Source: JAAYBG01 sp964411675 (GTDB lineage Bacteria; Bacillota_I; Bacilli_A; ML615J-28; CAG-698). From it: 13,232 nt of DNA. Positions 7,479 to 13,232 of the stretch are shown one piece after another. The position numbers were made by a program, and so were the translations under genes. The notes beneath the pieces are model-generated. The model did no database searches and was not told the origin of the DNA. It saw only the letters and a list, made by a program, of their open reading frames with translations. The first letter of the stretch is position 1. Each line of letters begins with the position of its first letter. The stretch covers positions 1-13,232 of the forward strand of contig CAYPLR010000034.1 in the NCBI GenBank assembly GCA_964411675.1, in the 5' to 3' direction.

Positions 7479-7507
7479 TTGTAAAAAAGGGGTAAAAGTG
7501 GTATCAT
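7479..7507 (+). promoter_or_regulatory. Sigma-A-type promoter of the secA operon
   Basis: TTGTAA at 7479-7484 and TATCAT at 7502-7507 with exactly 17 bases between them and TG at 7499-7500 (extended -10). Transcription should start near 7514. The short leader carries purine-rich AAAGGATGGGA (7523-7533) ahead of the secA ATG at 7542. The gap between operons (7388-7541) otherwise shows only the preceding terminator. Confidence 0.75.
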
Positions 7508-7541
7508 ATTACTAGTAGTATGAAAGGATGGGACTCCTATT

Positions 7542-10049
7542 ATGTTTAAAAGTTTATTTGATTCAGGATACAAAGAGTTAAAAAGAGTTGAAAAAATCGC
7601 ACATAAAATAGATGCTTTACAAGAAGACTATAAGAAATTTTCTGATGAGGAATTGAAAGCACAAACAGGTATTTTTCGCCAACGCTTAAAAAATGGAGAA
7701 ACAATTGATGATATTTTAGTAGAAGCTTTTGCAACCGTAAGAGAAGCATCTACTAGAGTGTTGCATATGACACCTTTCTTTGTTCAACTAGAAGGAGCAG
7801 TCGCTCTTCATGGTGGTAATATCGCAGAGATGAAAACAGGTGAAGGTAAGACTCTTACTTCAACACTAGTGGCTTATTTAAATGCTTTACCAGGAGAAGG
7901 AGTACACATTGTTACTGTCAATGAATACTTGGCAGCTCGTGATGCTCGTGAAATGGGTGAATTATTTAAATGGTTGGGATTGACCGTAGGATTAAATTTA
8001 AGAGAATTAAGTAGTGAGCAAAAAAAAGAGCAATACTTATGTGATATTACCTACTCTACTAATAATGAATTAGGGTTTGACTATTTACGTGATCATATGG
8101 TCATTTACAAAGAAAATATTGTTCAACGACCATTAAATTTTGCAATTATTGATGAAGTCGATTCTATCTTAGTTGATGAAGCACGAACTCCACTAATCAT
8201 TAGTGGTGGTGCCAAAAACACAGGAAATTTATATAGCCAAGCAGATTTGTTTGCGAAGGGCTTAAATCAAGAAACTGATTTTGAAGTGGATATTAAAACA
8301 CGACACGTTATATTCACGGAAAAAGGTATGGAGAAAGCGGAACGATTCTTTGGTATTGATAACCTTTATGATGTGAAGTATGTCAATTTATTACATCATT
8401 TACACAACGCTTTACGGGCAAACTTTATCATGTCTAAAGATATTGATTATGTTGTTCAAGACAATAAAGTCATAATTGTAGACCAATTCACAGGACGATT
8501 AATGCATGGTCGTCAGTTTTCAGAAGGCTTACATCAAGCTTTAGAAGCGAAAGAACATGTTGAAATAAAGAAAGAAACAAGAACTGTTGCCACAATTACC
8601 TTCCAGAACTACTTTAGAATGTATCGAAAATTAGCAGGTATGACTGGTACAGCAAAAACAGAGGAAGAAGAATTTAGAAATATTTATAATATGTACGTGG
8701 TAGAGATACCAACGAACATGCCAGTTATTAGAGTGGATGATCCAGATTTAATGTTTGTTACACTAAAGGCTAAATTTGAAGCCATTGCCAATGATATTAG
8801 GGAAAGATATCGTATTGGTCAACCAGTTTTGATTGGAACTATTTCTATTGAAACCAGTGAATTATTATCTGAATTATTAAAGAAAAGAGGAGTTCCTCAT
8901 AACGTATTAAATGCTAAACAACACGAACGTGAAGCAGAAATTGTGGCGAATGCTGGTCAATTAAAAGCCATTACGATTGCCACAAACATGGCAGGTCGTG
9001 GTACAGATATCAAGTTAGGTCCAGGAGTTGTTGAACTTGGAGGACTTGCTGTTATTGGTACAGAACGCCATGAATCGCGTCGTATTGATAACCAGTTGCG
9101 AGGTCGTTCTGGTCGTCAAGGAGATCCTGGTTATACTCGTTTTTATCTATCAGCAGAAGATGAGCTAATGAAACGATTCGGTAGTGAGCGATTCAAATCT
9201 ATGCTTTCGATGGTCGTTATGCAAAAGGGTTCAGGGGTAGAAACACCACTAGAATCAAAAATGTTTAGCAACTTTGTTGAAAGTGCACAAAAAAAGATTG
9301 AAGGAAATAACTTTGATAGTCGTAAAACTGTATTGGAATATGATGAAGTTTTGCGAAAGCAAAGAGAAATCATTTATGGTCAACGATCATCGATTTTATT
9401 CCTAGAAGATATTACAGAAATCATCACTAAAATGATGGCGGGAACTGCTCATCGCATCGCTTACAATTGTCTAGAAAATGATCGTAAAAATAGTGATGTA
9501 AATGTTGATTGTTTAATAAAAGAAACTGATGGTGTTTATTTTCCTTTAGGCTTTATTAGAAAAGAAGATTTTACTGACTTATCTATTGATGGAGTAGTGA
9601 ATACATTTTTAGGTAAATGTGAAGTTTTATTACAAGAAAAAAAGGATAATTTTCCTCCAGAAATCTATAAGGAATTCTTAAAAGTAGTATTACTAAGAGT
9701 TGTTGATACTTATTGGATGGATCATATTGATGCTATGAGTGAATTGCGTCAAGCAGTACGCTTACAATCTTATGCCCAAATAAATCCTTTACGTCAATAC
9801 CAAGAAGTAGGCTTTGAAAAATTTGAGACAATGATTCAAAATATCGAAAACGATGCTACAAAATATGTCAATCGTGCCATGATAAAAGATAATCTTCAAA
9901 GAGAAGCCGTGATTAAACCAGTATCAACATCGAGTGGAAAAGAAGAAGATACAAAACGAAGAACGCAAGCAGTTTCTTCAAAAGTTGGTCGCAACGAACC
10001 ATGTCCATGCGGAAGTGGTAAAAAGTATAAAAACTGCTGTGGAAGATAG
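7542..10049 (+). CDS. secA: Preprotein translocase motor ATPase SecA
   Basis: SecA is the cytoplasmic ATPase that pushes signal-peptide-bearing proteins through SecYEG. The 835 residues match the usual length (841 in Bacillus subtilis). The start MFKSLFDSGYKELKR is typical. Visible motifs are MKTGEGKT (Walker A, 97-104), the DEVD box (204-207), TYSTNNELGFDYLRD (170-184, peptide-interaction region), ATNMAGRGTDIKLG and the QLRGRSGRQGDPG helicase motif in the second nucleotide-binding half, and TYWMDHIDAM in the helical scaffold. It ends in a zinc tail, CPCGSGKKYKNCC (Cys821, 823, 832, 833), which in other SecA proteins contacts SecB or ribosomes. It heads a four-gene operon, and prfB starts eight bases after its stop. 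The two adjacent surface proteins are expected Sec substrates. No second SecA or accessory Sec gene lies in the window. Confidence 0.98.
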   Translation: MFKSLFDSGYKELKRVEKIAHKIDALQEDYKKFSDEELKAQTGIFRQRLKNGETIDDILVEAFATVREASTRVLHMTPFFVQLEGAVALHGGNIAEMKTGEGKTLTSTLVAYLNALPGEGVHIVTVNEYLAARDAREMGELFKWLGLTVGLNLRELSSEQKKEQYLCDITYSTNNELGFDYLRDHMVIYKENIVQRPLNFAIIDEVDSILVDEARTPLIISGGAKNTGNLYSQADLFAKGLNQETDFEVDIKTRHVIFTEKGMEKAERFFGIDNLYDVKYVNLLHHLHNALRANFIMSKDIDYVVQDNKVIIVDQFTGRLMHGRQFSEGLHQALEAKEHVEIKKETRTVATITFQNYFRMYRKLAGMTGTAKTEEEEFRNIYNMYVVEIPTNMPVIRVDDPDLMFVTLKAKFEAIANDIRERYRIGQPVLIGTISIETSELLSELLKKRGVPHNVLNAKQHEREAEIVANAGQLKAITIATNMAGRGTDIKLGPGVVELGGLAVIGTERHESRRIDNQLRGRSGRQGDPGYTRFYLSAEDELMKRFGSERFKSMLSMVVMQKGSGVETPLESKMFSNFVESAQKKIEGNNFDSRKTVLEYDEVLRKQREIIYGQRSSILFLEDITEIITKMMAGTAHRIAYNCLENDRKNSDVNVDCLIKETDGVYFPLGFIRKEDFTDLSIDGVVNTFLGKCEVLLQEKKDNFPPEIYKEFLKVVLLRVVDTYWMDHIDAMSELRQAVRLQSYAQINPLRQYQEVGFEKFETMIQNIENDATKYVNRAMIKDNLQREAVIKPVSTSSGKEEDTKRRTQAVSSKVGRNEPCPCGSGKKYKNCCGR

Positions 10050-10057
10050 GTACTAGT

Positions 10058-11161
10058 ATGGAAAACTATGAAATCATAAAGAAAATAGAGGATTTTTCGG
10101 AGCGAATCATAGAACTGAAAAAAGCTATTGATGTTGATAAAATAGTTCGAAGTATTACAGAGGACGAACAACTAATGATAGCTGTTGATTTCTACAAAGA
10201 TATGCAAACAGCTCAGAAAGTCCTAAAAAGAGTAAAAGAAAATAAACATAATATTGCTTCTTTACATGAAATTGATCAATTATTAGAAGAGTTAGAATTA
10301 TATTTTTCTATGCATAAAGAAGAAGAAGCGGATTTATCAATAGAAATTGAAGAAACAATTTCTAGAATTTCAAAAGAACTTGGTGATTTTGAAATAAAAA
10401 TGTTATTAAGTAAAGAATATGATGACTGCCCTGCTATCATGGAACTTCATCCAGGAGCTGGTGGTACAGAATCACAAGACTGGGCAGAAATGTTGTTTCG
10501 AATGTATCGCCGTTATGCTGAAGCACATCAGTATAATTTTGAGGTTTTAGATTATCAAGATGGTGAAGAAGCTGGAATAAAAAGTGTTACTTTTATGATT
10601 ACAGGGGATAAAGCTTATGGTTATTTAAAGGGTGAGCATGGTGTTCATCGTTTGGTTAGAATTTCTCCTTTCGATAGTAATGCTCGTCGTCATACATCTT
10701 TTTGTGCCTGTACGGTTATACCATCGGTAGAAGAGACTGTTGATATTCACATTTCTCCAGAAGATATTAGAATTGATACCTATCGTTCTAGTGGTGCAGG
10801 TGGACAAAATGTCAATAAAACAGATTCCGCGATTCGAATTACTCATCTAAAAACAGGAATTGTTGTTACCTGTCAGAATGAAAGAAGTCAAATCCAAAAT
10901 AAGGAAAGAGCTTTAATGATCTTAAAATCAAAGCTTTATCAAATGGAGTTAGAAGCACAAGAAAAGAAAATAAAAACTGCAAGCGGAGAAATTACTCAAA
11001 ACTCGTTTGGAAGTCAAATTAGATCTTATGTTTTTCACCCCTATTCTTTAATCAAAGATATTCGCACAGAATACGAAGAATACAATGTAACAAGTGTGAT
11101 GGATGGAGCCATCGATGGTTTTATTAATGCATACTTAAAGTCGAGTTATAATGTGAGGTAA
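10058..11161 (+). CDS. prfB: Peptide chain release factor 2 (no programmed frameshift)
   Basis: RF2 recognises UAA and UGA in the ribosomal A site and releases the finished peptide. The 367-residue frame has an N-terminal coiled-coil domain, the stop-codon-reading tripeptide SPF (203-205) and the catalytic GGQ loop (SSGAGGQNVNKTDSA, GGQ at 248-250), plus GSQIRSYVFHPYSLIKD near the C-terminus. SPF rather than PxT distinguishes RF2 from RF1. Most bacterial prfB genes contain an in-frame UGA near codon 25 that needs a +1 shift. Here codons 18-30 (IIELKKAIDVDKI) read straight through and align with the usual region, so this autoregulation is absent. Spacing is eight bases after secA and two before the next ATG, which supports co-transcription. 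A weak AGGT precedes the start. Presence of RF2 implies that UGA is used as a stop. Confidence 0.97.
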   Translation: MENYEIIKKIEDFSERIIELKKAIDVDKIVRSITEDEQLMIAVDFYKDMQTAQKVLKRVKENKHNIASLHEIDQLLEELELYFSMHKEEEADLSIEIEETISRISKELGDFEIKMLLSKEYDDCPAIMELHPGAGGTESQDWAEMLFRMYRRYAEAHQYNFEVLDYQDGEEAGIKSVTFMITGDKAYGYLKGEHGVHRLVRISPFDSNARRHTSFCACTVIPSVEETVDIHISPEDIRIDTYRSSGAGGQNVNKTDSAIRITHLKTGIVVTCQNERSQIQNKERALMILKSKLYQMELEAQEKKIKTASGEITQNSFGSQIRSYVFHPYSLIKDIRTEYEEYNVTSVMDGAIDGFINAYLKSSYNVR

Positions 11162-11163
11162 AA

Positions 11164-12045
11164 ATGAAAGCACTATTTACAAAAAAGGGAATATTAGAGT
11201 TCATCTATTTAACTTGTGGTGTGGCAATTGCCTCTTTTGCGTTTAGTTTTTTTCTAAGCCCTGGTAATATTGTTATTGGGGGAATATCAGGTATTAGTAT
11301 TATTATCAAAGACTTATCAGGTGGGTATAATCCTGCAACAATCATTTTAATTTTAAATATAGCAATGTTATTTATTGGGCTTATTTTTTTGGGAAAAGAA
11401 TTTTTCATTAAAACAGCCTATGGGTCGGTTATGTTTCCTGTTTTCATCTGGTTGTTTGATTCTATTTATAAAATCATCGCTATCGATTTTTCTCACATGG
11501 ACATGATTTTAATCATTGTATTTTCAGCAATCATTATGGGAATTGGATTGGGAATTGTTGTAAAGTATGGAGGAACAACAGGAGGAACAGAAATTCCTCA
11601 AAGAATATTGTTTAAGTATTTTCATTTTCCTTATTCTTTATCGATATATATCATTGATGGAACGATTGTTTTATTAGGTTTTATCTTAATGAAACAAGAA
11701 ATCGATTTTATATTTTATGAAATTATCTTTATGTTCATTAGTGGCTTTGCCATGGATTTAGTTGTTTTTAGTGGTTTCAATAAACGGGCAGTCTATATTA
11801 TTTCTGAAAAGACACATGAAATTAAAGAAGAACTATTGACTAATTTTAATCGAGGTGTAACAAGTATTAAGGTTATTGGGGAATACTCACAAAATGAAAA
11901 GAAAATGCTTCTTTGTGTTTTATCAACACTAGAATACTATAAACTCCGCGATTTCATAGGAAAGATTGATAAGAATGCTTTCTTCTACGCTGTTAGAGCA
12001 AGTGAAGTTCGTGGGGAAGGATTCTCCTATGTTAAAGAAGATTGA
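11164..12045 (+). CDS. YitT-family membrane protein (YitT_membrane plus DUF2179)
   Basis: This 293-residue integral membrane protein belongs to the YitT/YvjA/YpjC group of unknown transport or sensory function. About six hydrophobic segments are seen (roughly 11-31, 58-77, 85-105, 113-132, 159-176, 184-203). Two internally similar glycine-rich motifs, SPGNIVIGGISGISI (32-46) and GLGIVVKYGGTTGGTEIPQ (128-146), are typical of the family. A cytoplasmic DUF2179 domain of about 85 residues follows (FNRGVTSIKVIGEY... to EVRGEGF near 286). GAGGT at the end of prfB serves as its Shine-Dalgarno site, so translation is probably coupled. It ends in TGA, the only TGA stop in the window, and overlaps recX by 17 bases. 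The physiological role is not known, and its operon partners (secA, prfB, recX) do not reveal one. Confidence 0.9.
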   Translation: MKALFTKKGILEFIYLTCGVAIASFAFSFFLSPGNIVIGGISGISIIIKDLSGGYNPATIILILNIAMLFIGLIFLGKEFFIKTAYGSVMFPVFIWLFDSIYKIIAIDFSHMDMILIIVFSAIIMGIGLGIVVKYGGTTGGTEIPQRILFKYFHFPYSLSIYIIDGTIVLLGFILMKQEIDFIFYEIIFMFISGFAMDLVVFSGFNKRAVYIISEKTHEIKEELLTNFNRGVTSIKVIGEYSQNEKKMLLCVLSTLEYYKLRDFIGKIDKNAFFYAVRASEVRGEGFSYVKED

Positions 12046-12817
12046 AATCATCAGTCTTAAGAAAAATAAAAATAAGTTTAAAGTAATGACAAGTGAAGGA
12101 GAATACTCTTTTTGTGAAGATACGATCCTAAAGTATTACATATTCAAGGGAAAGATTTTTAGCGAAGAAGAATTTCATGAAATTTTGGAAAGTGAACAAG
12201 ACAATGAACTTTTCAATAAAACCTTGAATTATATTTCTTATCAAATGCGTAGTAGCAAAGAAATAAAAGAATATTTAAAAAGATATCAAGCAACAGAGAT
12301 TCAATGCGAAGCAATCGTTTCTCGATTAGCAAGCTTGGGATATTTGAATGATGAAGCTTATGCTAGTAATATGCTTGATTCGGTGTGCTTAAAGAAAAAA
12401 GGTCCTTTGTACTTAGAACAGAAACTAAAGGAAAAAGGAATCGACGAAGCGATTATTTCTAATGTGTTAAGAAATTATTCGGATGATCTTGAGCAAGATT
12501 TTATAGTAGAAATTGCTAATAACCAACTACAAAAAAAGACGCATTTGCCACAAAAAAAGCAAAAGCAAAATTTATATGAAAAGTTACTGAGAGATGGCTT
12601 TGATAGAGATTCCATTGGACAAGTATTGTCACGATTGACGTTTGTTGATGAAAGTGAGGATACGTTGGCCAAAGAAATTTCCAGATTACAAGTAAAATAT
12701 CGAAATTTAGATGAAAAAATTGTAGATATGAAGATCGTAGCGAACTTAATGGGGAAGGGTTACGAGTATTCAAACATCATAAAAATGTTGAAAGAAACAA
12801 ATCAAAAAAATAAATAA
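12029..12817 (+). CDS. recX: Regulatory protein RecX
   Basis: RecX binds RecA filaments and limits or modulates recombination and the SOS response. The start at 12029 is chosen over the upstream in-frame ATG at 11966 because GGGGAAGGA (12013-12021) lies seven bases before it and the product then begins MLKKIEIISLKKNKNKFKV, a usual RecX start. It gives 262 residues, similar to the long Bacillus form. Residues of about 1-55 are a small strand-rich N-domain. After it come three-helix tandem repeats: YISYQMRSSKEIKEYL...LGYLNDEAYA (69-111), GPLYLEQKLKEKGIDEAII (125-143), NLYEKLLRDGFDRDSIGQVL (181-200) and a last unit around VANLMGKGYEYSNIIKML (237-254). It overlaps the YitT-like gene by 17 bases. 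recA is not in the window, and no LexA-type box was noticed. Confidence 0.93.
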   Translation: MLKKIEIISLKKNKNKFKVMTSEGEYSFCEDTILKYYIFKGKIFSEEEFHEILESEQDNELFNKTLNYISYQMRSSKEIKEYLKRYQATEIQCEAIVSRLASLGYLNDEAYASNMLDSVCLKKKGPLYLEQKLKEKGIDEAIISNVLRNYSDDLEQDFIVEIANNQLQKKTHLPQKKQKQNLYEKLLRDGFDRDSIGQVLSRLTFVDESEDTLAKEISRLQVKYRNLDEKIVDMKIVANLMGKGYEYSNIIKMLKETNQKNK

Positions 12818-12834
12818 AAATATTTTCTTTTTGT

Positions 12835-12863
12835 TTGCATTTTATAAATAACTATGTTATAAT
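12835..12863 (+). promoter_or_regulatory. Sigma-A-type promoter of the cold-shock gene
   Basis: TTGCAT at 12835-12840, a 17-base spacer and a perfect TATAAT at 12858-12863 with TG at 12855-12856. Transcription should begin near 12870, giving a leader of about 100 bases before the csp ATG, far longer than the other leaders in this window. Confidence 0.85.
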
Positions 12864-12893
12864 ATTGGTTGAGATAAGGACGTTTGATTTACC

Positions 12894-12927
12894 GCTGTAA
12901 TAAGAATTCTTTATTGCAGCATTTTTT
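12894..12927 (+). terminator. Terminator-like hairpin inside the csp leader
   Basis: GCTGTAATAA at 12894-12903 pairs with TTATTGCAGC at 12911-12920 (ten pairs, one G-U) around a short AT-rich loop, and ATTTTTT follows. It may end the secA-recX operon. Because it lies about 25 bases downstream of the csp transcription start, it could also attenuate csp or release an RNA of under 60 bases. Confidence 0.75.
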
Positions 12928-12940
12928 ATTCTGTTTTTAT

Positions 12941-12966
12941 TTTGTAATTTATTACAAAAGGAGGTT
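12941..12966 (+). promoter_or_regulatory. Hairpin next to a full-strength ribosome binding site of csp
   Basis: TTTGTAA (12941-12947) and TTACAAA (12952-12958) form a seven-pair hairpin whose 3' arm runs into AAAGGAGGT (12957-12965), an essentially perfect anti-16S sequence seven bases before the ATG. The 3' arm (TTATTACA, 12949-12956) is also exactly complementary to TGTAATAA (12896-12903) in the upstream hairpin, so the two folds exclude each other. Confidence 0.65.
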
Positions 12967-12971
12967 CTACT

Positions 12972-13175
12972 ATGTTAACAGGAGTTGTAAAATGGTTCGA
13001 TTCTGAAAAAGGCTATGGCTTTATCACTATGGAAGATGGAAAAGACATATTTGTACATTATTCAGTTATTAACTGTGAAGGTCACAAGACATTACTTCAA
13101 GGTCAAAAAGTTAGCTTTGAGACTGCAGATGGCAATCGTGGCTTACAAGCTAAGAATGTCACAGTTGTAGCGTAA
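12972..13175 (+). CDS. csp: Cold-shock domain protein (CspA/CspB family)
   Basis: This 67-residue single-domain OB-fold protein binds single-stranded RNA and DNA and acts as an RNA chaperone and antiterminator. It has the two nucleic-acid-binding motifs, KGYGFI (RNP1, 13-18) and DIFVHY (RNP2, 25-30), and the family start LTGVVKWFDSEKGYGFI. Length is standard (65-70). Small differences from the commonest form are Tyr15 for Phe in RNP1 and Cys35 in the loop after RNP2. It is monocistronic, with its own promoter, a structured leader of about 100 bases and a terminator. Such leaders often govern cold induction of csp genes, so leader control is likely here. The sequence does not tell which of several possible paralogs this is. 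Confidence 0.97.
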   Translation: MLTGVVKWFDSEKGYGFITMEDGKDIFVHYSVINCEGHKTLLQGQKVSFETADGNRGLQAKNVTVVA

Positions 13176-13202
13176 TATACTATAGTATTGTGAAGGAAAA
13201 AA

Positions 13203-13227
13203 GCAAGTCTTAATCGACTTGCTTTTT
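13203..13227 (+). terminator. Intrinsic terminator after csp
   Basis: GCAAGTC at 13203-13209 pairs with GACTTGC at 13216-13222 around TTAATC, and five T follow; flanking A and T runs extend the stem. Confidence 0.93.
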
Positions 13228-13232
13228 ATTTT

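Noticed and set aside
7523..7541. Hairpin hiding the secA ribosome binding site (AGGA with TCCT)
   Set aside because: Only four base pairs around a six-base loop; too weak to claim as regulation.
11966..12028. Upstream in-frame ATG of recX giving 21 extra residues
   Set aside because: No ribosome binding site precedes it, and the extra residues are just the YitT-like gene in another frame; the ATG at 12029 has a strong site and a typical RecX start.
12043..12045. UGA read as tryptophan (genetic code 4)
   Set aside because: An intact RF2 gene is present, the YitT-like protein ends at the normal family position at this TGA, and the tryptophans checked are encoded by TGG. One TGA alone is weak evidence, but RF2 makes code 4 unlikely.

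Overview
The window comes from an AT-rich Gram-positive-type chromosome. All genes lie on the + strand. It carries a long-form ribosome hibernation factor, a SecA with a C-terminal zinc tail, a secA-prfB pair, YitT-family and RecX proteins and consensus sigma-A-type promoters with strong Shine-Dalgarno sites. This suggests a low-GC Bacillota lineage, perhaps near Erysipelotrichia or the Acholeplasma/Izemoplasma branch; the exact lineage is inference. An intact release factor 2 gene and one gene ending in TGA indicate that UGA is a stop codon, so this is unlikely to be a code-4 mollicute.

Layout: (1) 1-742 holds the 3' end of leuS and a terminator. (2) 788-1117 is an unrecognised 109-aa protein with a CxxC motif. 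(3) 1146-1827 is hpf with its own promoter and terminator. (4) 1874-7435 is a two-gene operon of large secreted proteins. Each has a signal peptide, a GHL10 (DUF187, YngK/DigH-like) glycosidase domain, a linker, an array of InlB-type B-repeats (4 in the first, 6 in the second), and a shared Gly-Cys-Asn/hydrophobic/Arg-Lys-Arg tail that looks like a surface-anchoring signal without LPXTG. (5) 7479-12817 is a tightly packed secA-prfB-yitT-like-recX operon. (6) 12835-13227 is a cold-shock protein gene with a structured leader that contains an apparent terminator and an alternative fold next to the ribosome binding site.

Most of the window is core housekeeping: translation (leuS, hpf, prfB), protein export (secA), RecA control (recX) and an RNA chaperone (csp). 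The accessory part is the GHL10 pair, which sits between hpf and secA, genes that are neighbours in Bacillus subtilis. The strongest leads are the shared GCN tail of the two surface proteins, the altered active-site region of the first one, and the switch-like csp leader. Nothing resembling a defence system, CRISPR array, transposon or phage was seen.
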